A program made the translations under genes and the position numbers. From Maribellus comscasis (GTDB taxonomy: Bacteria > Bacteroidota > Bacteroidia > Bacteroidales > Prolixibacteraceae), in NCBI RefSeq assembly GCF_009762775.1, contig NZ_CP046401.1, forward strand, positions 3,472,001 through 3,536,000: a stretch of DNA of 64,000 nucleotides, given 5' to 3'. Of the stretch, positions 1 to 8,984 are shown piece after piece. Within the stretch, counting starts at the first letter, position 1. Each line of letters begins with the position of its first letter. The notes beneath the pieces were generated by a model. That model was not told the DNA's origin. It saw nothing but the letters and a program-made list of their open reading frames with translations, and did not search any database.

Positions 1-1467
1 GGGCATTCCCATACAGAAGGAAGCCTCTTCAACACCGGGAATCGATTTTAGTTCGTTGCGAAATGCTTCTCTTTTATTGGCTTCAATGGTGTTATCCATC
101 CAAAAAATGTTGTCTTTGTCAAATCCCATGTCGTAATTCTGCATAAAATTCGACTGTTTTGTAATGGTTAAGGTGCTTACCAATAAAATAATAGCGACCG
201 TGTATTGAAAAGCAATCAGGACTTTGGAATAACTTTTACGGGTTTTAAATGCAAAGCTGCCTTTTACCACCTCAACCGGATTAAATTTGTTTGCCACCAG
301 TGCCGGGATAGTTCCGGATACCAAGCCCGTTGCGCCAATGATTAAAAGCGAGGAAAGGACAAAAGCACCGCTAAATTGATTAGTAAGATTGAGATCCGTG
401 TCCATTTGGTTGTTAAAAAAGGGTTCTGCAATTAATGCCAGGGCTATAGCTATTAAGGCAGCAAAAAAACTTAATGCAACAGATTCTGATATTTGTTGAT
501 AAACCAAGGCACCTTTTGAGCTTCCAATCAACTTTTTAATGGCAATTTCTTTGCTGCGATTCCCGGCCTGCGCTACCGTAAGATTGATATAATTTATAAT
601 GGCAATTACCAGGATTAGTATAGCAATTCCTCCAAACATGAACACCGAACTTTTGTTATTTTGCCGGATTGCCGGCCCCCTGGAATTACTAAAATAAACA
701 TCAGTAAGGGGCTCAAACTCGAGTTCTTTCGAAAAGCCTTGTTTGTACATCCAGTAGTCCTTTTTAAATTGCTCAAGAATTAAGGGTGCTTTTGAAGGTA
801 AATCGGCTCCTTCTTTTGCCAAAAAATAAACGGCAAATGAACTGTTATTATTAGTGGTAAGAAGTTCCGGATAATTCCAGAATTCAGCCAGCATATTAAA
901 AGTAATTATTGCATCAAACTTTTCAAATTGAGTATTCTGTGGCATATCCTCAATAATTCCGGAAACGATAAACGATTTATCATTCATTTGGAACGATTTC
1001 CCCATCGGATTTTCGTTGCCAAAGATTTTATGGGCAAAGGTTTCCGAAAGCACAGCTTTGTCTTTGGTTTTTAAAACTTCGCGCGGATTGCCTGAGATTA
1101 AATCAAACGAAAACATAGTAAAAAAGGCAGAATCAGCTAACAGGTAGTTCATACGCGTTTGTTCATCTCCCGGGAAAACTGCGTTCCCCGACATATTTTT
1201 TATACGCGTGTAGGCCTCTACTTCGGGCAGCTGATTTTCGATATATTCACCGGTGGGTGCACCAAAAGTGGAACCCTCTTCCCGGTAGAGTCTGTAGAGC
1301 CGGTCCTTGTTTTTATGAAACTGATCAACAGAAAGTTCCTGTTTTATATAAACAGTTAACAATAATACAAACATTAGCGATACGGCAAAGCCTGATATGG
1401 TGACAAAACTGTACAGTTTATTCTTGCTTAGAAATTTTATAAAGGATCTTAATGAATTACGTTTCAT
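1..1467 (-). CDS. FtsX/MacB-type ABC permease, 5' part only
   Basis: This is the N-terminal 489 codons of an ABC permease; the gene runs off the left edge. The ATG at 1467 gives MKRNSLRSF followed by an N-terminal membrane segment (about residues 18-40). A long extracytoplasmic MacB-PCD-like domain follows, containing the 'ELSVDQFHKNKDRLYR' type motif seen in all its neighbours. Three more membrane segments lie around residues 285-400, with a KEIAIKKLIGSSK loop between domain and membrane. The family works as dimers with a LolD/MacB ATPase and transmits cytoplasmic ATP hydrolysis to the periplasmic face. It is the last visible member of the permease series downstream of the ATPase at 16933. 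Substrate is unknown. Confidence 0.9.
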   Translation of the reverse strand, partial: MKRNSLRSFIKFLSKNKLYSFVTISGFAVSLMFVLLLTVYIKQELSVDQFHKNKDRLYRLYREEGSTFGAPTGEYIENQLPEVEAYTRIKNMSGNAVFPGDEQTRMNYLLADSAFFTMFSFDLISGNPREVLKTKDKAVLSETFAHKIFGNENPMGKSFQMNDKSFIVSGIIEDMPQNTQFEKFDAIITFNMLAEFWNYPELLTTNNNSSFAVYFLAKEGADLPSKAPLILEQFKKDYWMYKQGFSKELEFEPLTDVYFSNSRGPAIRQNNKSSVFMFGGIAILILVIAIINYINLTVAQAGNRSKEIAIKKLIGSSKGALVYQQISESVALSFFAALIAIALALIAEPFFNNQMDTDLNLTNQFSGAFVLSSLLIIGATGLVSGTIPALVANKFNPVEVVKGSFAFKTRKSYSKVLIAFQYTVAIILLVSTLTITKQSNFMQNYDMGFDKDNIFWMDNTIEANKREAFRNELKSIPGVEEASFCMGMP

Positions 1468-1542
1468 AAATACTGTTTCTAATTGTTTCAATTTGTTTAT
1501 TTGTATCTCAATATTTTAATTGCAGGCGAGATCTCCTCTCTC

Positions 1543-1595
1543 CTCTATTCATATCTGAGTGCCTCCATCCCAACGCTGCGGTCGGGATCTTCGCT
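1543..1595. repeat. Spacer with a copied permease gene end and GC hairpin
   Basis: The spacer between two permease genes carries a second, decayed copy of the gene-end sequence (CTCTATTCATATC, then a TGCCTCCATCCC stretch). A short G/C-rich inverted repeat (TCCCAACG...CGGTCGGGA) follows. The same arrangement occurs in the spacer at 3951-4203. It looks like a leftover from unequal recombination between tandem permease genes and may act as a REP-like or attenuating hairpin; function is inferred only. Confidence 0.45.
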
Positions 1596-3932
1596 TTACT
1601 CATATCGTAAGGCTTCGACAGGATTCTTAGTAGCGGCCATCCAGCTTTGCCAGCTAACCGTTAGCAATGCAATTCCCAACGCCAGAAAACCTGCAAGGGC
1701 AAATATCCACCAACTTAAACTGGTTTTGTAAGCAAAATTTTCAAGCCATTTATTCATCGCGTAATACGCAATTGGCGTAGCAATTACAAAAGCAAAACCA
1801 ACCCATTTTACGAAGTCTCTGTTAAGCACCATCAAAACTTCACCTATTCTAGCACCGTTTACTTTCCGGATGCCGATTTCTTTTATCCTTAACAGGGAAG
1901 AAAAATAGGAGACTCCCAGTAACCCCAGCACAGCAATGAATATTGAAAGGGTAGTTAGTAAATTAATAATATTGCTAAACTTTCTTTCCGTTTTATAAGC
2001 TGCCGCTATTCGTTGATCAAAAAATTCGTATTCAAAAATAGTATTGGGTAAGTATGTAGTTGCTGTTTTCCTCATCAATTCAATTATTTCGGAAGGATTA
2101 CCCGAAAACCGGACAATGGCATGCGATATATTATCAGGGCTGTAATGGGCTACAAATGGTTGTATCGACATTTGCATTGATTTATTGTGAAAGTCTTCGA
2201 TAACACCGGAGATTCGATATTCTGTACCGCCCAGTTTAATTTTTTCATTTAAGGGATCTTTCACACCACGTTCATCCAGCAGGGTTTGATTAACGATACA
2301 TTGATTTTCGACATTCTCTTTAAAACCATTACCCTGGCTGAATTTTATTTCCATGGTATTAAAAAAGTCCTTATCAACATTAATAAATTCAGTTGCTCTC
2401 ATTTGCTGATTACCCAGGCTATCGGTATAAACTTCGCCATAAATATTACCCATTCTGGAAAGTGGGAGATTGTTCGTCCCTGCCACATTTCTGATATTTG
2501 GATTTTTCAACAGTTCTTCTTTGAAAACCGGGTAAGAATGAACATCCTTTGGTGCAATATTCATTGAAATTAATGACTCTTTGTTAAATCCCAAATCGCT
2601 TTCCTGCATGAATGAAAGCTGTTTATGAACCAGCATTGATGCAGATATCAAAGCGATGAATGCCATCAGTTGAAAAGTTAAAAGTGAGTTAAAAAGAATT
2701 TTGCCAGCTTTTCCCTTGCTCAATTTATTTTGAAGAATTTCGATAGGCTTTATATTACCGCTAATAAGTTGGTTGATAAACGATGAAAGTAAAATGATTG
2801 AAAAGGAACAAAGCAGTGCTCCTGTTATTATTTTCTTTGTGTTTAGTATGGCATTAAAAGGTACGTCGTTGCCAACAAAATTGGGGAAATAGGGTTGGGT
2901 TAGCTTAAACAAACCAAACGTAATTACAAAAGCTATCACCGAGAAAATAAAAACCGATATTGAGTTTTTTAAGAATAAGTGAGATTTTTTGGCGCCCGAA
3001 ACTTTCTCGATTCCCCACAAACGCATTTGCTGCGTTTTTTCAATGGTCGACAAAAGCACATAGTTGATAATTGAGATGAGAAGAATAAGCACGCCCAACG
3101 TGATGAATATTTTCAAACGCATGTTAATATGTATTTTACTCAGCTTAGTTAATAATAATGTTGGCGATTTTTCCAATTTGGCGAGTCTGACATAATCCTG
3201 TGCAAGTTTTGCCGTAAAATCTGAAATATCTGACTCAGGTGTCAACTCAATAAAATTTTTACACTGGTAGTTCCAATCCGATTGGTAATCCTTTTTTCCC
3301 TGCGCCTGCATAAAATGCGAAAGACTACCAATCCAGTGATAGCTGACATTTGAATTGCTTGCCGGATTTTTGATGATACCGGTGATCGTGAAGTCAATAA
3401 GTTGATCATTAATAATAAGTGAAACCGGAGTGCCCATAACATCAAGTTTCCCAAAACGTTTTGTTGCGATATCTTCCGATATAATTAGGGGGTTAGGTGC
3501 ATTGAAACTTTCTTCTGCATTACCCGCAATAAAGCTAAAACTGAAAAAATCAAAGAAGTTTTCTTCAACAAATCCAATTTCAGTGTAATCCGATTTAATT
3601 AGATTGTTTTCCTGCTTAATGTAAATTGTACTATTTCTATTGTCGAAACTGGTGCTTTTAACCACCTCAGGATAACGGTCAGGCAAAGATTCGAATAGCA
3701 CATAGGGTAGAGGAAATTGAAAATAATCTTCTCCAAACTGATCACGGGCTTCCATACTGAATTTATTCCCGGCTGAATCTTGAAAAGAGTCGAAGCTTGT
3801 TTCATGCAGCACATAATAACCAGCTGCCATAAAAACCCAAAGGCCAATAATTAGTCCGCTAACTTTTAATACTGAAATGTATTTGTTTTTTAAAAGAGAC
3901 CGTAATTCACGAATAAAATATAGTTTGAACAT
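1596..3932 (-). CDS. FtsX/MacB-type ABC permease (778 aa)
   Basis: Full-length two-module FtsX permease. Visible parts: N-terminal membrane segment (about 22-44), extracytoplasmic domain, three membrane segments around 275-400, a second membrane anchor near 415-435, a second extracytoplasmic domain, and three C-terminal segments. The loop KEIGIRKVNGARIGE precedes the last helices and the protein ends in NPVEALRYE. About 780 residues with eight membrane segments is usual for the Bacteroidota permeases of this type. It lies in series with five other full-length permeases on the minus strand and has no ATPase of its own, so it presumably uses the ATPase at 16933. The last 60 or so residues are almost the same as in the neighbours while the rest is divergent. 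Substrate is unknown. Confidence 0.92.
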   Translation of the reverse strand: MFKLYFIRELRSLLKNKYISVLKVSGLIIGLWVFMAAGYYVLHETSFDSFQDSAGNKFSMEARDQFGEDYFQFPLPYVLFESLPDRYPEVVKSTSFDNRNSTIYIKQENNLIKSDYTEIGFVEENFFDFFSFSFIAGNAEESFNAPNPLIISEDIATKRFGKLDVMGTPVSLIINDQLIDFTITGIIKNPASNSNVSYHWIGSLSHFMQAQGKKDYQSDWNYQCKNFIELTPESDISDFTAKLAQDYVRLAKLEKSPTLLLTKLSKIHINMRLKIFITLGVLILLISIINYVLLSTIEKTQQMRLWGIEKVSGAKKSHLFLKNSISVFIFSVIAFVITFGLFKLTQPYFPNFVGNDVPFNAILNTKKIITGALLCSFSIILLSSFINQLISGNIKPIEILQNKLSKGKAGKILFNSLLTFQLMAFIALISASMLVHKQLSFMQESDLGFNKESLISMNIAPKDVHSYPVFKEELLKNPNIRNVAGTNNLPLSRMGNIYGEVYTDSLGNQQMRATEFINVDKDFFNTMEIKFSQGNGFKENVENQCIVNQTLLDERGVKDPLNEKIKLGGTEYRISGVIEDFHNKSMQMSIQPFVAHYSPDNISHAIVRFSGNPSEIIELMRKTATTYLPNTIFEYEFFDQRIAAAYKTERKFSNIINLLTTLSIFIAVLGLLGVSYFSSLLRIKEIGIRKVNGARIGEVLMVLNRDFVKWVGFAFVIATPIAYYAMNKWLENFAYKTSLSWWIFALAGFLALGIALLTVSWQSWMAATKNPVEALRYE

Positions 3933-3950
3933 GATATTATTTTATTATTT

Positions 3951-4203
3951 ACATTATTCATATCACAATGCCTCAATCCCGACGTTATGGTTAGGATTCC
4001 TGCCTACTGGCACTGGTTTTCACCCCTAAATTCCTTGAAGGGGACTTTTGAGCTTGTATTTCTAAAACGTCTTCGTTCAAATTATTGTCATTAGTAGCTT
4101 TTCCCGGTTCTCCCTTTAGGGAGTCAGAGGGTGAAAAAGCAGATTTGTCACTCGTACCTCAATGCCTCGACCCCGACGCGTTGGTCGGGATTTCCGCCCT
4201 CCT
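3951..4203. repeat. Spacer with gene-end copies and REP-like hairpins
   Basis: This 250-base spacer holds two decayed copies of the permease gene end ('TCATATCACAATGCCTC' near 3959 and 'CTCGTACCTCAATGCCTCG' near 4151). Each is followed by a CCCGACG element, and the second forms an inverted repeat with GGTCGGGA (4170-4190). Between them are short palindromic pieces of the CCCCTAAATTCC/GAAGGGGACTTT kind (around 4027-4050) that recur between Bacteroidota genes. I see no coding potential. It probably arose by tandem duplication of permease genes; the hairpins could affect mRNA stability. Confidence 0.45.
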
Positions 4204-6570
4204 CTATTCATATCGGAGAGCTTCAACAGGATTTCTTGTAGCCGCTCGCCAGCTTTGCCAACTTACTGTTAGCAACGCAATTCCCAGCGCCAGCAAACCG
4301 GCCAGGGCAAAAATCCACCAACTCAAACTGGTTTTGTAGGCAAAATTTTCCAGCCACTTATCCATGGCGTACCAGGCAACGGGCGTTGCGATTACAAAGG
4401 CTATCAGAACCCATTTTACAAAGTCTTTGTTTAGCATTGCCAGTATTTCAGATACTTTAGCGCCGTTTACTTTCCGGATGCCGATTTCTTTTACTTTTTG
4501 CTGACTGGCAAAAATTGACAATCCTAAAATTCCCAAACAACAAATAAAAATGGCGATGACAGAAAAGAAGAAGAAAATTTTTCTGAACTGAACTTCAGAT
4601 CTGTACATTTGCGCTACCGATTCATCCAGAAATTCAAAATCTACAGGATAGCCGGTAGAAAGACTGGTTGCAGCTTTGTTAATCTGTGTAACGGCCCCAT
4701 GTAAACTGTTAAAATCAGAAGATGCTATTTTAACGTAACAAAATTTGGCATAATCGTTAACTCTTATTATTACAGGGGAAATAGCTTTATGCACCGATTG
4801 AAAGTGGAAGTTATTGACAACACCAACAATTTCCATATTTTCTGAATTGAAAGCCGGGATTTTTACTCCCAATGGTTCTTCTAATCCATATTCATCGACA
4901 AATGCTTTATTAACAATAATTTTGTTTTTATCGGTTAACATATCTGAAGAGAATAGCCGGCCTTTTATGGGATTTAAACCTAAGAGCCCCGGAAAATTAT
5001 TATCGCATCTTATAATATGACTGCTTATATTTTCCTTCTTTTCACCTTTATAAGTTATCGTCATCCCATACCACTGCTCAATGGATTCCCTGCCGGGTAA
5101 AAAGTTTGTATAGCTTACTTCTTTTACACCGGGAATTTGCTCTATCTTCTCTTTTAGAATATCTTTTTTTAATTGAGGAGTGAGTTGAATTGTGTATATA
5201 TTTTCATTGTTAAAGCCCAACTGTTTTGAGCCATATTTTACCTGTTTTTGTACAGCCCATGTAAATGCAATCAATATTATGGCAACCGAAAACTGAGTGA
5301 TAACAAGTATTCTTCGGGTATGGTCAGTCTTTCCCTTTCCCGTAATATTTCTTTTTACGGAGTCAATAGGATTTATAGACGATAGTTTTATAGCCGGCAC
5401 AATAACTGATAGGGTGGAAATAATCAATGCTGCAGAGATGGATGCCAGAATAAACGAAGGATTTAAAATAACACCTGAGTGAATTGCAACTCCGATTTTA
5501 TTGGAAAGAACCGGTATTGTTATCAAAGATATCATGTAGGCAAACACAACCGAAAAAAGAAAAAATAATGCTGACTCGCCAATAATATTTTTGAGAATAT
5601 GTTTTTTTTCGGCTCCCGAAATTTTTAGTATTCCGACGTTTTTTAATCGTTCAACAGCAAGTGAAAATGAAAGATTAAGATAATTTATTATGCCCATGAG
5701 CAAAATGATTGCTGCAACAACTGCCAAAATCGTGGTTGAGGTCTTGTTTCCGGTTTTCAGATAATTTTGTCTTGCGACATCAACATCAGAGAAATAAAAT
5801 GAGCTAAAAGCTTTCAGTGAGATTGTGGTTTTATAATTGTTTTCAGGATAAAGCTGTGCTATCTTTTTCCCAATTTGATCGGGGCTGGCAGTTTTATTTA
5901 TTAATACAAAACTGGTAAAATTTGACATTCCCCAACTGGTAAATTCATCTCCGTTGGGACTGACTTGCGGAAGGCTAATCATTGGAACAATTGCATTAAA
6001 AGACAATGATGATTTCTCCTGAGGTTCCTCGATTACCGCGCGCACGGTTAAATTGTGCCTGTTATCCATTTTAACCGTTTCACCTATGGGTGAAAGTTGC
6101 CCGAATAGTTTTAAAGCTTCTTTGTTTGTAAGAACAATTGACATTGGTGTTTTGAGTGCAGTTTTTAAATCTCCGGCAATACATTGATATGAAAAAAGAT
6201 CGGTAAAAGTAGAGTCGGCCAAAATCAGCTTACTGGTTATCGGGGGATTTTCTCCTACCTGAAAGGTCGTTTCCCCAAATGGACTTCTCATACGTACAAC
6301 TTTTTCAACCTCCGGAATTTCGTTCTCAATGTGTTCTTTGAGAATTGCCGGTGTGTAGGTATGTAATTCACCTTGAAATCCTTCGGAACAAATAACATAC
6401 GTATTGTCAATGTTTTTATTAAACTTGTTTGCACCCGTTTCGCCAAAATAATAGGTGGCAAGAACAAATACCACAGTCATGCTTAAAATCAACCCGACAA
6501 AATTAATGGAGTAGATAAACGGCTTTTTAGCAATGCCTCTTTGTATAAATTTTAAAAAGTGCGATTTCAT
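4204..6570 (-). CDS. FtsX/MacB-type ABC permease (788 aa)
   Basis: Full-length two-module FtsX permease starting MKSHFLKFIQRG. The N-terminal membrane segment lies at about 20-42 and two extracytoplasmic MacB-PCD-like domains alternate with membrane bundles. The cytoplasmic loop reads KEIGIRKVNGAKVSEILAML and the end reads NPVEALRYE. The gap to the upstream permease gene is 38 bases, so the two are likely co-transcribed. Length is normal for the family. The last 200 bases are nearly identical to those of the adjoining permease genes. Role in efflux or lipoprotein/peptide export is inferred from the linked TolC, HlyD and ATPase genes. Confidence 0.92.
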   Translation of the reverse strand: MKSHFLKFIQRGIAKKPFIYSINFVGLILSMTVVFVLATYYFGETGANKFNKNIDNTYVICSEGFQGELHTYTPAILKEHIENEIPEVEKVVRMRSPFGETTFQVGENPPITSKLILADSTFTDLFSYQCIAGDLKTALKTPMSIVLTNKEALKLFGQLSPIGETVKMDNRHNLTVRAVIEEPQEKSSLSFNAIVPMISLPQVSPNGDEFTSWGMSNFTSFVLINKTASPDQIGKKIAQLYPENNYKTTISLKAFSSFYFSDVDVARQNYLKTGNKTSTTILAVVAAIILLMGIINYLNLSFSLAVERLKNVGILKISGAEKKHILKNIIGESALFFLFSVVFAYMISLITIPVLSNKIGVAIHSGVILNPSFILASISAALIISTLSVIVPAIKLSSINPIDSVKRNITGKGKTDHTRRILVITQFSVAIILIAFTWAVQKQVKYGSKQLGFNNENIYTIQLTPQLKKDILKEKIEQIPGVKEVSYTNFLPGRESIEQWYGMTITYKGEKKENISSHIIRCDNNFPGLLGLNPIKGRLFSSDMLTDKNKIIVNKAFVDEYGLEEPLGVKIPAFNSENMEIVGVVNNFHFQSVHKAISPVIIRVNDYAKFCYVKIASSDFNSLHGAVTQINKAATSLSTGYPVDFEFLDESVAQMYRSEVQFRKIFFFFSVIAIFICCLGILGLSIFASQQKVKEIGIRKVNGAKVSEILAMLNKDFVKWVLIAFVIATPVAWYAMDKWLENFAYKTSLSWWIFALAGLLALGIALLTVSWQSWRAATRNPVEALRYE

Positions 6571-6608
6571 AATTTTTTATTTTTATCTGATGGCTCAATA
6601 TCCAATTT

Positions 6609-8969
6609 TTACTCATATCGCAGAGCTTCAACGGGATTTCTCGTTGCCGCCCTCCAGCTTTGCCAGCTTACAGTGAGCAGCGCAATCCCCAAAGCCAGTG
6701 CTCCTGCCAGCGCAAATATCCACCAACTTAAAGTGGTTTTATAAGCAAAACTTTCAAGCCATTTAATCATGGCAAACCACGCAACAGGTGTTGCAATTGC
6801 AAAAGCAACAACTACCCATCTTACAAAGTCTTTGTTCAGCAGAGCCATTACTTCTGATACTTTGGCTCCGTTTACCTTTCTTATTCCAATTTCTTTTACC
6901 CTTCTTTGGATGATAAACATCGACAATCCTGTTAATCCGAGAATAGCAATTGAAAGAGCAACTATCATAAAATAGTTCAGGAGCTGTTTTATGTTTTCCT
7001 CGGCGGTATATAGCCGGTTAAAGCGGTCATCTATAAACTCATACGAGAAAATATTTTCCTGTAAATTATATTGCTGCCAGATGTTCTCGATAAAAGCCAG
7101 TGTTTTGGTTTTTTCGAAAGGAGTAATCCGAATGGATACCGTATTAAAACTTTCGGGGCGGTACATCATAATCACCGGAGCGAGTGGAATGTGCAGCGAC
7201 TCATAATGAAAATCTTTGGTCACGCCTATTATTCTTTCCACTTGTCCGCTGTAATCGATTTGATTACCAATTGCATCCTCAGGCGAATCCCAGCCTATTT
7301 TTTTTGCGGCAGTTTCATTGATCAGATACCCTGTATTCGATTCACTAAACTTTTCAAAATTTTTACCTGCTGCAAGTTCGATTTTATAGGTTGTAAGAAA
7401 ATCTTCATCTACCCTGATGTTGGCCAGCCTGAAATCAAGAGGATTGGAACTCCCGTCGGAAACGACTTCTGCTGAACCGGAATCCCAAAGCCCCTGCGAT
7501 GGTGTTCTTTTTGATGCCGATGCTGAAAGAATGTTTGGGTTCTGCACCAACTGTTGTTTAAATACATCCAGTTTTTCGTTGAGCTGGGGAGTGGAGGGTA
7601 TAACAACCACATTTTCTTTGTCGAGGCCTAAGTTTTTATCGTGTAAATAGTTTATCTGTTTGAAAACAAACAAAAATGATATTACCAAAGCAATGGAAAC
7701 TGTAAACTGAAAGGTTACCAATCCACCGCGGAATGTATTATTTCCGGTATTTATTTTTTCTTTTCCGCTTGAAATTACCGGTTTAAAAGATGAAACAATC
7801 AGAACCGGATAAAGAACCGAAAGAATTCCTGTAACAACAGATAAAATAACAATACCTGCGATTAAATCTGTATTTTCAGCTATCTTCAAATGAAAATTGT
7901 TTCCTATAATCTGGTCTACTCCGGAGGAAATAAGCAGGATAATTCCCAAGGCCAGTACTACCGAAATAAAACAAAAGAAAACCGATTCTGCTGTTAGCTG
8001 AAGGATGAGGATTTTTTTGGAAGCTCCCACTACTTTTTTTACTTTGATTTCTTTTAAGCGCTTGGTGTACATTGCTACGTTTAAATTCATGTAGTTAATG
8101 CTGCCAAGAATAAGAATCAGTAATGCAACCGATGCAAGAATATAAACATATGAACGATTGCTGTACCAATCAAAGTGGATGTCGGTAAGCGCTTCCATTC
8201 TTATTTTTGTCCACTCCGTTCCATTTTCGAATTGTTTATTGATAAAACCATCCAGTTTGGAATCGATATTATCCGGCAGGTGCGGAATAAGGGCAAATGT
8301 TGTATAGTTATTGCTACTCCAGTTTTTCATCTCCTCTTGCCCAACGATGGATTCGTATGTACTAAATGAAATATAAATATCAGGATTAAAATGGGTATTT
8401 TGCCCCCAGTTTTTAAACACTCCCTGCACGATAAAACTGTATTTATTTCCTGTTTCATCTTTTACATCCAGCGATTTTCCGACGGCATCAGTCGTTTGAA
8501 AAAATCGTTGTGCGGCTTCTTCCGAAACAATTAAAGTGAGTGGTTCTTTTAATAAGTTATCATCATTGGGTAAGCCTTGAAAATCAAAAATATGGAGTAT
8601 TTCAGGTTCAGCAAAACAGGTATTGTCTTCAAATATTTTTTTGTCGCCAACCCTAAAAACAATTCCTGTATTACTAACTCTTGCAATTTGTTGAATTTCC
8701 GGTATTTCATTTTTTAACAGGGGTGCAATTGGAGGTGCTACATTTGTTAAATGAAGGTTTTCGTTGCCATCCGGGTCATAAAAATACCGGTGTACCCTGT
8801 ATATTTCCTTACTTTTCGAATGAAAGGAATCGTAACTAAGTTCATATTTTATCCAGGCAGATATCAGGAATACACTTAAAAAACCCAAAATGAGTCCAAA
8901 AATGTTAATTGCCGAATAAAACGGGTTTCTTTTTATATTTCTGAATATGGAATTAAAAAAACGTTTCAT
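6609..8969 (-). CDS. FtsX/MacB-type ABC permease (786 aa)
   Basis: Full-length permease starting MKRFFNSIFRNIKRNPFYSA with a membrane segment at about 18-42. The ELSYDSFHSKSKEIYRVHR motif opens the first extracytoplasmic domain. Membrane helices follow near 283-303, 330-352, 370-392 and 420-440, then a second periplasmic domain and three final helices. The loop VKEIGIRKVNGAKVSEVMAL and end NPVEALRYE are as in the neighbours. It starts 15 bases after the stop of the upstream permease gene, which suggests one transcript. No ATP-binding site is present, so it depends on an external ATPase. Substrate is not deducible. Confidence 0.92.
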   Translation of the reverse strand: MKRFFNSIFRNIKRNPFYSAINIFGLILGFLSVFLISAWIKYELSYDSFHSKSKEIYRVHRYFYDPDGNENLHLTNVAPPIAPLLKNEIPEIQQIARVSNTGIVFRVGDKKIFEDNTCFAEPEILHIFDFQGLPNDDNLLKEPLTLIVSEEAAQRFFQTTDAVGKSLDVKDETGNKYSFIVQGVFKNWGQNTHFNPDIYISFSTYESIVGQEEMKNWSSNNYTTFALIPHLPDNIDSKLDGFINKQFENGTEWTKIRMEALTDIHFDWYSNRSYVYILASVALLILILGSINYMNLNVAMYTKRLKEIKVKKVVGASKKILILQLTAESVFFCFISVVLALGIILLISSGVDQIIGNNFHLKIAENTDLIAGIVILSVVTGILSVLYPVLIVSSFKPVISSGKEKINTGNNTFRGGLVTFQFTVSIALVISFLFVFKQINYLHDKNLGLDKENVVVIPSTPQLNEKLDVFKQQLVQNPNILSASASKRTPSQGLWDSGSAEVVSDGSSNPLDFRLANIRVDEDFLTTYKIELAAGKNFEKFSESNTGYLINETAAKKIGWDSPEDAIGNQIDYSGQVERIIGVTKDFHYESLHIPLAPVIMMYRPESFNTVSIRITPFEKTKTLAFIENIWQQYNLQENIFSYEFIDDRFNRLYTAEENIKQLLNYFMIVALSIAILGLTGLSMFIIQRRVKEIGIRKVNGAKVSEVMALLNKDFVRWVVVAFAIATPVAWFAMIKWLESFAYKTTLSWWIFALAGALALGIALLTVSWQSWRAATRNPVEALRYE

Positions 8970-8984
8970 ATTTTAATTTTTATA

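Noticed and set aside
1483..1731. Plus-strand ORFs opposite the permease gene ends (also 4085, 6559, 11384)
   Set aside because: They are opposite-strand readings of the conserved permease C-terminus and recur only because that segment is repeated.
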